Assembly (NCBI GenBank): GCA_050945515.1
Contig: JBMNTB010000013.1
Location: 1-46,807 of the forward strand
Direction of reading: 5' to 3'
DNA: 46,807 nt
Origin: UBA1046 sp050945515
GTDB taxonomy: Bacteria; Bacillota; Clostridia; Saccharofermentanales; DTU023
In this document: positions 24,949-33,871 of the stretch, piece after piece
Layout of the letters: each line of letters begins with the position of its first letter
Position numbering within the stretch: the first letter of the stretch is position 1
The notes under the pieces: model-generated
What the model saw: only the letters and a program-made list of their open reading frames with translations
What the model was told of the DNA's origin: nothing
The model's database searches: none
Translations under genes and position numbers: made by a program

Positions 24949-27054
24949 ATGAGGGCAGAACACAGATCTCGACTGGCAATCTTCCGCCAGCCTTATGGTG
25001 CAGTGCCCGGCGGCACCAAAGTTAGATTCCGAATCCATATTCAAACTGCAGCTGAGACAGTCAAAAAAGTCCGGCTATGTTATAGCTATGGACTCTACGA
25101 TTTTTTCACAAATCAAGCCATTATGTTGGAAATAGCTGCGCCGAAGGCGGCAGCGTCTAGCTTCGGCGAATCTGTATCGCAGGGTGGCGAGCGTCGTACT
25201 GCTGCCGACAACGCTTGGTATGAGATCAGTCTGACTATGCCTGCAGAGCCGGCTCTTTTCTTCTACTATTTTGAGATTGAATGCCGGCGGGACAAGAAAT
25301 GGGCGATCCCTGCTCCGGGCTTTCCGTCGGATACAGCTGTCGTCGATCAGGAACCGGCTGCCTATAAGGAGAACCAAGCTTTTAAGGACTGCTGGCAAAT
25401 TACAGTACATGAGCAAGATCTTAAGCTGCCGGCCTGGTTGCCTGGTTCTGTCTTTTATCAGATTTTTCCTGACCGCTTTGCTCGTGGCCGGGATTTTGAC
25501 CCTGAGAAATTGCGAAACCTCTGTGATCTGCCTGAGCGCATCTGCCATCAAGACTGGCGCGAGCCGGTTGATTTCCGCGGCAAGCCGCAAACCGGCTATA
25601 TTGCTACCGATTTCTATGGCGGCACTCTGAACGGCATCAGGGAAAAGCTGCCTTATCTTCAAGAATTGGGTGTTAATGTTATTTATCTCAATCCGATTTT
25701 CAAAGCCAGATCCAATCATCGCTATGATACCGGTGATTATGAACAAATAGATCCGTTACTGGGCACAGAGCAAGACCTGGCTGAACTGTGCAGTGCGGCA
25801 GATCGATTAGGTATCCGCCTGATATTGGATGGTGTTTTCAGCCATACCGGCGCTGACAGCCGCTATTTCAATCTTTATGATCGTTATCCGGAGGCGGGAG
25901 CTGTCCAAGCCGCCAGAGATCAGGTATATTCGCCCTGGAGCAGCTGGTTTGATCTGAGCCTGAACGGCGACCAGGCCGTTTATGAATCATGGTGGGGTTT
26001 TGTAGAGCTCCCGAATGTCAAGGAGCTGGATCTTGGTTTCCAGGAATATATTGCCGGTCACGGCGGCATCCTGCAAAAATGGCTTGGGCTCGGTATTTCC
26101 GGCTGGCGTTTGGATGTTTCTGATGAATTGCCTGACAGTTTCATCCGTACTGTTCGCAGGCGTCTGGAACAGGTCAAGCCGGAAGCAGTACTCCTGGGCG
26201 AGGTCTGGGAGGATGCCAGCTGCAAGCACAGTTATGGCAGTTATCGGGATTTCGCCTTCGGCAGGACACATCATCAGCTGATGGGCTATCCGTTTCGTAA
26301 AGCTGTGATAGCTTATTTGCGCGGCAATTTGCCGGCACAGGAACTATTGCAGGCTCTTGAGACCATCCGTGAACACTATCCGTTGCCGCTTTTTTATGCC
26401 AATCTCAATCTGATTTCCAGCCACGATACTTGCCGTGCTATTACCGCATTGGCCGGCGGTGATGGCAGCTATAGTCGGGAGCAACAAAGTAAAATGAAGC
26501 TCAGTCCTGCTGAGAGAGCACGGGGTGAGAAATTGCTGATGCTGGCCTATTTAATTCAGACCTGTTATCCGGGCTGTTCTGCTATCTATTACGGGGACGA
26601 GCGCAGTCTGGAAGGTTATTGCGATCCGTTTAATAGAGCCACTTTTCCTTGGCAGGAGCCGGAACCGGAACTGACTTCGGTTTTTCGCCTGCTGGGCCGG
26701 CTGCGGCAAAGAACTGTTCTGCGCAGCGGCTATTATCTGCCACTGCTGGCTCAACAGGATGTCTTCATTTTTGGTCGCTATCTGCTGGATGGCTTTGATA
26801 TTTTCGGGGAGCCGGGTGAGCAAAGTGCGATCATCTGTTTCATCAATAGAGGACTAAAGGAGCAAAAGCTTGACTTGGTGCGGCTTAGTGCTGAAGTTAC
26901 GGACAAGATGCTTTTGGCCTCGGAGGCGGAACAGCAGGGTGCCGGGCTTCTATTCGAGATGCTGGAAAAGTCGGATACCGCCGGCACCAGCTTGACTTTG
27001 CCGCCTCTATCAGGTCTAATCTGCCAGGATGGTGATCTGAGTCGGATTATTTGA
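24949..27054 (+). CDS. GH13 alpha-glucosidase/neopullulanase-type enzyme
   Basis: A 701-residue GH13 hydrolase without a signal peptide, so probably intracellular. An N-terminal beta domain (about 10-135) resembles CBM34. The barrel begins with WLPGSVFYQIFPDRFARG, includes VIYLNPIFKARSNHRYDTGDY, and carries nucleophile Asp389 (GWRLDVSDEL), acid/base Glu418 (LLGEVWEDAS) and Asp493 (SSHDT). That pattern fits the neopullulanase/cyclomaltodextrinase group (GH13_20), which cleaves maltodextrins and pullulan linkages. Its place after glgA suggests trimming or recycling of glycogen-derived dextrins. No clear ribosome binding site precedes the ATG, which lies two bases after the glgA stop, so translation is probably coupled. 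Confidence 0.88.
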   Translation: MRAEHRSRLAIFRQPYGAVPGGTKVRFRIHIQTAAETVKKVRLCYSYGLYDFFTNQAIMLEIAAPKAAASSFGESVSQGGERRTAADNAWYEISLTMPAEPALFFYYFEIECRRDKKWAIPAPGFPSDTAVVDQEPAAYKENQAFKDCWQITVHEQDLKLPAWLPGSVFYQIFPDRFARGRDFDPEKLRNLCDLPERICHQDWREPVDFRGKPQTGYIATDFYGGTLNGIREKLPYLQELGVNVIYLNPIFKARSNHRYDTGDYEQIDPLLGTEQDLAELCSAADRLGIRLILDGVFSHTGADSRYFNLYDRYPEAGAVQAARDQVYSPWSSWFDLSLNGDQAVYESWWGFVELPNVKELDLGFQEYIAGHGGILQKWLGLGISGWRLDVSDELPDSFIRTVRRRLEQVKPEAVLLGEVWEDASCKHSYGSYRDFAFGRTHHQLMGYPFRKAVIAYLRGNLPAQELLQALETIREHYPLPLFYANLNLISSHDTCRAITALAGGDGSYSREQQSKMKLSPAERARGEKLLMLAYLIQTCYPGCSAIYYGDERSLEGYCDPFNRATFPWQEPEPELTSVFRLLGRLRQRTVLRSGYYLPLLAQQDVFIFGRYLLDGFDIFGEPGEQSAIICFINRGLKEQKLDLVRLSAEVTDKMLLASEAEQQGAGLLFEMLEKSDTAGTSLTLPPLSGLICQDGDLSRII

Positions 27055-27102
27055 TCTTGGCTCGGCTTGCTAGGAAAGACAAACTCGGTAAGCAGTATAT
27101 TG

Positions 27103-27111
27103 TGCTATATT
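27103..27111 (+). promoter_or_regulatory. Possible extended -10 promoter for pfp
   Basis: TGCTATATT fits an extended -10 and lies 84 bp before the pfp start. A second TATATT lies at 27096-27101. No good -35 is seen. The 12-bp palindrome GCAGCCGGCTGC (27126-27137) lies just downstream. Confidence 0.35.
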
Positions 27112-27194
27112 GAACATGAATCTTAGCAGCCGGCTGCGGTTAACAGACAACAGTTCGGACAGCAGCTGTGCACACAGAAAACAGGAGGAAAATA

Positions 27195-28445
27195 ATGACA
27201 GCCCTAAAAGGAAATTTGATCTTTGGCCAGTCGGGCGGACCGACCGCAGTGATCAACTCCAGTGCCGCAGGAGTTTTCGAGGAGGCCTTGAAACATCCGG
27301 ATATCATCGGCAAAGTCTATGGTGCAGCCCACGGTATCGTCGGGATTTTGCAGGAGAATTTTTATGACATCGGACAGGAGGATCCGGAGGAGCTGAAACT
27401 CCTACTCGGCACACCTTCTTCCATTTTGGGCAGTTGCCGCTATAAATTGGCCGATCCTGCCGAGGATGATACAGACTATAAAAAGATTTTGGAAGTTTTC
27501 CGTAAATATAATATCCGTTATTTTTTCTATAATGGCGGCAATGATTCCATGGATACATGTGACAAGATCGCCCACTATTTAGACCAGCAAGGCTATGAAT
27601 GCCGGGTCATAGGTGTACCCAAGACTATAGACAACGACCTCTGGGGCACGGATCATTGTCCCGGCTTCGGTTCGGCTGCCAAATTTGTTGCTACTACCAC
27701 GATGGAGGTTTTTCTCGACTCGCGAGTATATGACCGCGGTATGATCATTGTACTTGAGGTTATGGGGCGTCATGCCGGTTGGCTGGCCGCCGCTACCGCT
27801 CTAGCCCAGGCTAGGGGTTATGGTCCGGATCTGATTTATCTGCCGGAACGTAGCTTTGATCTGGAAAGAATGCTCGAGGATGTCAGTGCGATCTATGCCC
27901 AAAATAATAATGTTATGATTGCCGTTTCCGAAGGCGTTCAAACCGCTGATGGGCGCTTCATTCCGGAGCTGGTCAGTGAAGTGGCTGTCGATGCCTTCGG
28001 CCATAAGCAACTGGGCGGTGCGGCTCAGGTATTGGCAGACTATCTGTCGTCCCAGTTAAAGGCCAAAAACCGGGGGATCGAGCTGTCCTTGCTGCAGCGC
28101 AGCGCCTCACATATTGCATCAGGCAAAGATATCGAGGAAGCTTATAGAGTCGGTGCCGAATCGGTGCAGGCCGCTGTGGCCGGAGCTACAGATGTCATGC
28201 TGGCCTTCCGCCGCTGTGATGGTTCTGACTACAGGATTGAGACTTTCCAAATGCCCTTGTCTGAGGTTGCCAACAAAGAAAAAGTCATACCGCAGGAATG
28301 GATCAATGCGGCAGGAAACGGTCTTACTGCAGAATATATCGATTATGCTCTGCCCTTGATCCAGGGTGAGCCCAAGCAGATTAAAGTTGATGGTCTGCCG
28401 CGTTTTGCTCGCTTGCGCAAAATTCAGGCTGGCAGACCCGGTTAA
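27195..28445 (+). CDS. pfp: Pyrophosphate-dependent 6-phosphofructokinase
   Basis: A 416-residue PFK that phosphorylates fructose-6-phosphate, most likely with pyrophosphate and reversibly. GQSGGPTAVINSS forms the phosphate-donor loop. YNGGNDSMDT carries Asp where ATP enzymes have Gly, and GVPKTIDND carries Lys; both are marks of the PPi type. MGRHAGWLAA is the substrate loop. GlgC releases pyrophosphate upstream in the same region, which this enzyme could spend. The ATG at 27195 follows AGGAGG at seven bases; an upstream in-frame ATG (27168) has no binding site. It stands 140 bp after the GH13 gene with its own possible promoter, and a very strong hairpin follows it. Confidence 0.93.
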   Translation: MTALKGNLIFGQSGGPTAVINSSAAGVFEEALKHPDIIGKVYGAAHGIVGILQENFYDIGQEDPEELKLLLGTPSSILGSCRYKLADPAEDDTDYKKILEVFRKYNIRYFFYNGGNDSMDTCDKIAHYLDQQGYECRVIGVPKTIDNDLWGTDHCPGFGSAAKFVATTTMEVFLDSRVYDRGMIIVLEVMGRHAGWLAAATALAQARGYGPDLIYLPERSFDLERMLEDVSAIYAQNNNVMIAVSEGVQTADGRFIPELVSEVAVDAFGHKQLGGAAQVLADYLSSQLKAKNRGIELSLLQRSASHIASGKDIEEAYRVGAESVQAAVAGATDVMLAFRRCDGSDYRIETFQMPLSEVANKEKVIPQEWINAAGNGLTAEYIDYALPLIQGEPKQIKVDGLPRFARLRKIQAGRPG

Positions 28446-28454
28446 TAAGTATTA

Positions 28455-28522
28455 GGCTCCATCTCTGTCGATCCGGCGGCACCGGCTTGGGCCGGGACCG
28501 CCGGTTATCTGAGATCGGAGTC
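28455..28522 (+). terminator. Long G+C-rich hairpin after pfp
   Basis: Nested arms pair CCGGCGG (28473-28479) with CCGCCGG (28498-28504) and CCGGC (28482-28486) with GCCGG (28491-28495). Outer pairing of 28455-28465 with 28511-28522 contains one small internal loop. The following sequence (TCTTTAG) is only weakly T-rich, so it may be a partial terminator or a stabilising stem before the next gene. Confidence 0.5.
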
Positions 28523-28537
28523 TTTAGGGAGGTTAAA

Positions 28538-29512
28538 ATGCTGATTTTAAACGAACAAGATCTGAGAGAATTGGTGAACTGGCCGCAGATGATTGACTTT
28601 GTCGAGGAAGCATACCGGATCTTTGCCCGCGGTGAATCTCTGACGCCTGACCGTTTGACTGTCACACGCGGCAGGGACACAATTACTTTCATGCCTTGTT
28701 TTACCAATGAAATTTTCGGCACCAAATTTCTGACGCTTTTCCTGGATAATCCGGCGAAAGGCTATCCATACCTGGATGGACTAATGTTCCTTAACGATCT
28801 CGATAACGGCAAGACGCTATCGATTATGGATGCGCGCTATCTGACGGCACTTCGTACCGGTGCTGTCGGCGGTGTCGGTGTCAGACATCTGTCCCGGCCG
28901 GATTGTAAAACTGCGGGTGTGATCGGGGCCGGACAGCAGGGCTTTACTCAGGCCATCTATGCGGCTAACGCTCGTAATTTGGAGCGACTCTACCTATATG
29001 ATGCCTTCGATAAAGATTGGCCGGAATTTATTACTCGCCTGCAGAAGGAAATTGATCAGCCGGATCTGGAGATTCTCGTCTGCAAGTCAGGCGAAGAACT
29101 GGTAAAAAAGAGTGAGATCGTAATTACGGCGACTCCGGCTGAAGCTCCGGTTCTGCCTGATGATCCGGAACTGTTGCGCGGGAAGTGTATTATTGCGATT
29201 GGTTCCTATAAGCATGAAATGCGAGAAATCCCTGACAGCGTCTGGCAGCTGCTGGATGAGGTCTATATTGAGCTGCCCTTCGCCCTGGAAGAGACCGGAG
29301 ATCTTTACTATCCGTTGCAGGAAGGCCTCTTTACAAAGGGTCAGGTCCGCTATATCGGTGATCTGCTGGAGGCGGGGACAGTAGTCTATCCGCAGCCCGG
29401 CGAGACTAGCTTTTTTAAATCTGTCGGCATGGGTATTTTAGACCTGCATGTGGCGAGAAAACTCTATGAGTTGGCAGTTGAGCGTGGTATCGGCCAGATA
29501 GTGAAATTTTAA
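28538..29512 (+). CDS. Ornithine cyclodeaminase / mu-crystallin family enzyme
   Basis: A 324-residue NAD(P)-dependent enzyme of the OCD/mu-crystallin family. The N-terminal half has the substrate part with DRLTV, FGTKFLT and LDARYLTALRTGA-type blocks (here MDARYLTALRTGA). The Rossmann part starts with GVIGAGQQGFTQA. Family members deaminate ornithine to proline, reduce ketimines, or act as alanine or related dehydrogenases; the sequence alone does not say which. The ATG at 28538 follows GGGAGG at six bases. It lies between pfp and the hydantoinase cluster, separated from both by hairpins, so it is probably transcribed alone or by read-through. Confidence 0.85.
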   Translation: MLILNEQDLRELVNWPQMIDFVEEAYRIFARGESLTPDRLTVTRGRDTITFMPCFTNEIFGTKFLTLFLDNPAKGYPYLDGLMFLNDLDNGKTLSIMDARYLTALRTGAVGGVGVRHLSRPDCKTAGVIGAGQQGFTQAIYAANARNLERLYLYDAFDKDWPEFITRLQKEIDQPDLEILVCKSGEELVKKSEIVITATPAEAPVLPDDPELLRGKCIIAIGSYKHEMREIPDSVWQLLDEVYIELPFALEETGDLYYPLQEGLFTKGQVRYIGDLLEAGTVVYPQPGETSFFKSVGMGILDLHVARKLYELAVERGIGQIVKF

Positions 29513-29557
29513 TTTATTTAATTCAAGTTGGCAGAAATTCAGCATAATGCTGGAAAA

Positions 29558-29608
29558 TAGCTTGGGTAAAACACAAAAGACTATTAGGCTCAGCACTTAC
29601 CTAAGCTA
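29558..29608. other. 12-bp hairpin in the 3' region of the OCD-like gene
   Basis: TAGCTTGGGTAA (29558-29569) pairs with TTACCTAAGCTA (29597-29608), with one G-U in RNA, around a 27-base loop. It is followed by mixed sequence, not a T tract. Confidence 0.4.
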
Positions 29609-29668
29609 ACTTACTAAAATTGCATTGTTTATATAAGTTTTTTCGGTCACTACAGATAATGCTAAAAA

Positions 29669-29703
29669 CATCTTGGGTTAAAACATAATGTTTTAGCCCG
29701 ATG
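29669..29703 (+). terminator. Probable terminator after the OCD-like gene
   Basis: CATC-T-T-GGG-T-TAAAAC pairs with GTTTTA-G-CCC-GATG around a short loop and is followed by TGTTTTCCC. The T tract is short, so termination may be incomplete. It separates the OCD-like gene from the hyu promoter. Confidence 0.5.
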
Positions 29704-29777
29704 TGTTTTCCCGTATTTGTTGAACAAAAAGTAACATAAATTTACTGAGCAACTAAAAGAATTGTCTTGTATTTCTG

Positions 29778-29805
29778 TTTGGAATCATGTTAAAGTAAAT
29801 ATAAT
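29778..29805 (+). promoter_or_regulatory. Promoter of the first hyu operon
   Basis: A perfect TATAAT (29800-29805) has TTTGGA 16 bp before it (29778-29783). TTGGAA with TAATAT at 17 bp is an alternative reading of the same site. It lies about 260 bp before hyuA, leaving a long leader. Confidence 0.55.
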
Positions 29806-29863
29806 ATTATCCGCATAATTGTGCATATATTTCTTAACTGCTCTTACTGATCAAGGAGAGGAG

Positions 29864-29914
29864 GTGTTTCTGCTAAGACCGAGATTTTTAAATGCTTTAC
29901 ACGCCTGGCGATGA
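29864..29914 (+). CDS. Possible 16-codon leader peptide
   Basis: A GTG-started frame of 16 codons (peptide MFLLRPRFLNALHAWR) is placed directly after AAGGAG inside the unusually strong site AAGGAGAGGAGGTG (29853-29866). The site would otherwise have no start codon to serve. The peptide has four Leu and three Arg codons. It lies 40 bp before a terminator-like hairpin and 150 bp before hyuA. A regulatory upstream frame is possible; chance is not excluded. Confidence 0.25.
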   Translation: MFLLRPRFLNALHAWR

Positions 29915-29953
29915 TAGATTTGCCAGAAAAGTCATAAGCCTTATCCACATTGT

Positions 29954-29993
29954 AAACAGCAGATTCCTTGTCAGGGATTTTAAGCTGTTTTTT
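29954..29993 (+). terminator. Terminator-like hairpin in the hyu leader (candidate attenuator)
   Basis: AAACAGC (29954-29960) pairs with GCTGTTT (29984-29990), with an inner stem ATTCC/GGGAT. The right arm runs into a six-T tract (29988-29993). It lies 75 bp before hyuA, in its transcript, where it could end transcription early. Confidence 0.45.
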
Positions 29994-30067
29994 CAAAAAA
30001 TAATATTTTTCATTAATATTAATTCAGAGGTGTGGATATTTAATGAACTAAGTTTGGAGGTTGAAAT

Positions 30068-32128
30068 ATGTCCTTAAGAGTCGCAGTAGACATCGGGGGA
30101 ACATTTACCGATTTTGTCTGTCTGGACGAGACGACAGGAAAGATCATCGAAGAAAAAACGCATACCACTCCAGATAATTTCGCTCGCGGTGTTGAAGATG
30201 CGATCGATATTGCAGGGATCAATCTGGAAGAAGTTAATTACTTTGTGCATGGTACGACAGTTGTTATTAACGCTGTCACAGAAAGAAGCGGTGCTAAGAC
30301 TGCATTGCTGACGACAAAGGGCTTTAGGGATGTACTCGACATCGGTCGCGCCAACCGCCCTGATATGTACAATTATTTTTACAAAAAACCCGTACCTTAT
30401 GTTCCACGTTATCTGCGCTATGAAGCTGATGAGCGCGTCGCCTTTGACGGTGAAGTGTTGAAAGAGCTTGATGAAGCGGAAGTCAGAGCTGTGGCTCAAA
30501 AAATGAAAGAGAACGGTGTCGAAGCAGTCGCTGTATCCTTCCTTCATTCCTATAAAAATCCGACAGCAGAAGAGCGCGCCGAGCAGATTTTGCGTGAAGA
30601 ATTGCCCGGAGTTCCCATCAGTATTTCTTCCAATCTGGCCCGTATTTGGCGTGAATATGAGCGGACCAGTACGACTGTGCTCAATGCCTATGTCATGCCT
30701 TCTACCCAGCTGTATCTGGATACTCTGGAAGAGCATCTGCATGACAAAAAGCTGATCGGCGAGCCTCATGCCATGCTTAGCAATGGTGGTACTGCTACTT
30801 TCTCCAGGGCCAAAGAAATACCAATCAACCTGATTGAGTCCGGTCCTGTAGGCGGCGTCATCGGAGCGGCAGCTCTGGGTGAGATTATGGGTGAACCCAA
30901 TATCATTACTTTTGACGTCGGCGGTACGACTGCAAAAACTTCTCTGATTAATAAAGGTGAGCTTAATGTTACCACGGAATACAAATTGGAATGGACACCT
31001 TTATTTGCCGGTCATCCCGTCAAAACGCCGGTGGTTGATATTATCGAGATTGGTAATGGCGGCGGCTCAATTGCCTGGATTGATGAAGTCGGTGTACTGA
31101 AAGTCGGTCCCAGAAGTGCCGGTGCCCATCCCGGGCCGGCCTGTTATGACTTGGGCGGTACCGAGCCGACCTTGACGGATGCCAATCTGATTATCGGTCG
31201 CATTAGTGCCGATAATTTCCTGGGCGGTACTTTTAAGGTTAATGTCGAGAAAGCCAGAGAAGCAGTCAAGCCGATCGCTGAATTCTTCAATATCAGTATT
31301 GAGGAGGCGGCTCAAGGCATCATTCAGACCGCTAACAGCAATATGTTGAATGCGCTGAAGTTGATCTCTGTTCGCAGAGGATATGACCCTCAAGATTTTG
31401 CCATGCTCGTTCAAGGCGGCAACGGGGCAGGTTTCGGTCCCCAGTTGGCCAAGGAACTTAAGGTTAAGAAGGTCATTGTGCCGAATCTGCCGGGTACATT
31501 CTCAGCCTGGGGTATGCTGGTTTCTGATTTGAGACAGGACTTTATGCAAACCAATATCATGCCGGTTATAGGTGCTGATCTGGATGTGATTAACTCTATC
31601 TATGACGATATGGAGGCGCAGGCGGTAGAAATCTTTGCCAAGCAGGATATTCCTAAGGATAAACTGCTGATCCAAAGATCGGCGGAGATGCGCTATATCG
31701 GCCAAGAGCACGGAGTAGTTACACCGGTGGCGGGCGGATTGCTGGATGTGGCGGCTACCGAGGCTGCCAGAAAGAAATTTGATGATCTCCACTACCAGAA
31801 TTATCGTTTCAAGCTGGAGGGTGCCCCGGTCGAGTTCGTTAGCTTCAATATGACGGTCTTCGGCGTAGTGGCTAAGCCGGAAGTTAAGAAGCTGGAGGTC
31901 ACCGGCAGGGAATTAGCGGCGGCCCTGAAAGGCGAGCGCAATGTTATGTATGAAGGTGACGGCGTTAAGCTGACACCGGTTTATGATCGCGCTTTACTGG
32001 AACCCGGTCATACCATTCTAGGTCCGGCTGTTGTTGAAGAGAGCAAATCAGTTACTGTTATGTGTCCGGGACAAGAGCTGATAGTTGATGATCTGGGAAA
32101 TCTGATCATTAGTAATTTGGAGGAATAG
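30068..32128 (+). CDS. hyuA: Hydantoinase/oxoprolinase A-type subunit (copy 1)
   Basis: A 686-residue protein of the ATP-dependent N-methylhydantoinase A / 5-oxoprolinase / acetone carboxylase beta family. The opening AVDIGGTFTDFVCLD and the later FDVGGTTAKTSLI are the two phosphate loops of its actin-like ATPase fold. HGTTVVINAVTERSG and GNGGGSIAWID are further family blocks. HyuA activates a cyclic amide or a carbonyl with ATP, and HyuB completes the reaction. GGAGG precedes the ATG; hyuB begins two bases after its stop. It is clearly a paralogue of the protein at 35748-37808, which has the same length. The substrate (hydantoin, oxoproline or another small ring) is not visible. Confidence 0.92.
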   Translation: MSLRVAVDIGGTFTDFVCLDETTGKIIEEKTHTTPDNFARGVEDAIDIAGINLEEVNYFVHGTTVVINAVTERSGAKTALLTTKGFRDVLDIGRANRPDMYNYFYKKPVPYVPRYLRYEADERVAFDGEVLKELDEAEVRAVAQKMKENGVEAVAVSFLHSYKNPTAEERAEQILREELPGVPISISSNLARIWREYERTSTTVLNAYVMPSTQLYLDTLEEHLHDKKLIGEPHAMLSNGGTATFSRAKEIPINLIESGPVGGVIGAAALGEIMGEPNIITFDVGGTTAKTSLINKGELNVTTEYKLEWTPLFAGHPVKTPVVDIIEIGNGGGSIAWIDEVGVLKVGPRSAGAHPGPACYDLGGTEPTLTDANLIIGRISADNFLGGTFKVNVEKAREAVKPIAEFFNISIEEAAQGIIQTANSNMLNALKLISVRRGYDPQDFAMLVQGGNGAGFGPQLAKELKVKKVIVPNLPGTFSAWGMLVSDLRQDFMQTNIMPVIGADLDVINSIYDDMEAQAVEIFAKQDIPKDKLLIQRSAEMRYIGQEHGVVTPVAGGLLDVAATEAARKKFDDLHYQNYRFKLEGAPVEFVSFNMTVFGVVAKPEVKKLEVTGRELAAALKGERNVMYEGDGVKLTPVYDRALLEPGHTILGPAVVEESKSVTVMCPGQELIVDDLGNLIISNLEE

Positions 32129-32130
32129 CC

Positions 32131-33858
32131 ATGACAAAGAAACTCGATCCATTTACTCGTGAGAATATTTCGCAAAGTTTACTGGCTGCCGCAGATGAAA
32201 TGTTCTATACCTGGGGCCGAACAAGCCAAAGTACCATTATTTATGAGGTGCTTGACTATGCTTGCGGATTAACTGATGCGGAGGGTCATCTCATTGGTCA
32301 GGCCAATGGTGCCACCATGTTCTTGGGCGCAATTACTTTCTCTGCCAAAGCCGTGCTTGAAAAATTCGGCAAAGAAAATTTGAAGCCGGGTGATATGTTC
32401 CTGACCAATGATCCCTATACCGGATCCGGAACACATCTCTGTGATGTCGCCGCAGTATTGCCGATTTTCTATAAGGGCGAGCTGGTTATGTTCGCTGTCA
32501 ATAAAGGGCATTGGAATGAAATCGGCGGCACAAATCTTGGTAGCTGGGCGACCGATACCAGAGAAATCTTTCAGGAAGGTTTGATCCTGCCGGATATTCG
32601 CATTTATGACGGCGGAGTGTTTAATGAATCTGTCAAGGATATCATTGCCGCTAACTGCCGCACACCGGAAATGACTTTGGGTGATCTGTATGCTCAAACT
32701 GCAGCTCTAAAGACAGCTGAAAGTAGGATTCTGGAGATTTTTGACAAATATGGCCGGGATAATGTTATCGAGAGCCTGGAGTATATCTTGGACAACGGCC
32801 GTAAGCTGGCCTTGCTGGAACTGCAGAAAATGCCGAAAGGCACTTTCTATGCGGAAGATATCTTAGACACGAATTCCAACAATGTTGAAGATATTCCCAT
32901 CAAAGTTAAGGTTACGATCACGGACGATACTTTCGAGCTGGACTATACCGGAACGGGTGATGCGGTCTTTGCGCCGATCAACTGTTCGTATTACGGTGCT
33001 CTATCAGGTGCCAGGATAGTCTATCAGGCTTTGGTTTCGCCGCATACTGCCGCTAACGATGGGTTTTACAGTCCGATCAAGGTCATCGCTCCCGAAAACT
33101 GTCTTTTCAATGCGAAGAAACCATATCCGGTGTCCTGTGATTGGGAGCCGATTCAGATTTTGACCGATGTCGTGTTGAAAGCGATGGCACCCGCAATGCC
33201 GGAGAGAGTTGCCGCAGGCCACTTCCTCTCGATTGTGGGTACAATTATCGGCGGCATCGATGATAAAACAGGCAGTCCTTTCGTGCTTAGTGAGCCGCAA
33301 GCCGGGGGCTGGGGCGCCGGCTACAACAAGGATGGTGAGAACGGTCTCGTAGCCATTTGTGATGGTGAGACATATGTCATCCCGGTGGAAGTCTGTGAAT
33401 TCAGATATCCGCTGCGCGTTGAGCAGTTTGCTTTCAATCCTGTATCCGGCGCTGGTGAATATCGTGGCGGTAAAGGACTGATCAGAGATTATCGAGTCCT
33501 GAATTCAAATGCGGAGCTGACGACTATGGCCAGCCGCTATAAGTATCCACCCTGGGGTTTTGCCGGCGGCAAAGATGGTTCCCCCAACGCAGTGACACTG
33601 TTCAAGGCTGACGGCAGCAGCGCCGAGACGCGTGCTACCTGGTCACATGAACCCATGGTCGAAGGCGATCTGGTCAGATTTATTACGGGCGGTGGCGGTG
33701 GCTATGGCGATCCGCTGAAGAGGCCGGTTGAATCTGTCCTGAGAGATATTCGTGATGAAATGATTACGATTGAAGAGGCAAGACAAGACTACGGTGTTGT
33801 TATTGATGAGGAAAGCGGCGAGCTGGACGAAGAAGCTACCCGTCTGGCCCGTCAATAG
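32131..33858 (+). CDS. hyuB: Hydantoinase B-type subunit (copy 1)
   Basis: A 575-residue HyuB-family protein, partner of the preceding HyuA. Family blocks are NDPYTGSGTHLCDVA near residue 90, a GHWNEIGG metal-region motif, EPQAGGWGAGYNKDG, and SGAGEYRGGKGL. The end motif GGGGGYGDPLKRP leads into the usual helical tail. GGAGG lies inside the last codons of hyuA, so translation is coupled. Known HyuA/HyuB pairs form a hetero-oligomer that hydrolyses N-methylhydantoin or 5-oxoproline with ATP. The following permease starts 13 bp after its stop, suggesting the substrate is taken up from outside. Confidence 0.92.
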   Translation: MTKKLDPFTRENISQSLLAAADEMFYTWGRTSQSTIIYEVLDYACGLTDAEGHLIGQANGATMFLGAITFSAKAVLEKFGKENLKPGDMFLTNDPYTGSGTHLCDVAAVLPIFYKGELVMFAVNKGHWNEIGGTNLGSWATDTREIFQEGLILPDIRIYDGGVFNESVKDIIAANCRTPEMTLGDLYAQTAALKTAESRILEIFDKYGRDNVIESLEYILDNGRKLALLELQKMPKGTFYAEDILDTNSNNVEDIPIKVKVTITDDTFELDYTGTGDAVFAPINCSYYGALSGARIVYQALVSPHTAANDGFYSPIKVIAPENCLFNAKKPYPVSCDWEPIQILTDVVLKAMAPAMPERVAAGHFLSIVGTIIGGIDDKTGSPFVLSEPQAGGWGAGYNKDGENGLVAICDGETYVIPVEVCEFRYPLRVEQFAFNPVSGAGEYRGGKGLIRDYRVLNSNAELTTMASRYKYPPWGFAGGKDGSPNAVTLFKADGSSAETRATWSHEPMVEGDLVRFITGGGGGYGDPLKRPVESVLRDIRDEMITIEEARQDYGVVIDEESGELDEEATRLARQ

Positions 33859-33871
33859 GAGAGGAGACATT

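Noticed and set aside
25075..25746. A 223-codon minus-strand frame opposite the GH13 gene
   Set aside because: It mirrors the strongly biased codon pattern of the GH13 gene and has no family features.
29892..30077. A 61-codon frame before hyuA
   Set aside because: The strong ribosome binding site is 26 bases away and the frame overlaps the hyuA start; the 16-codon frame fits the site better.
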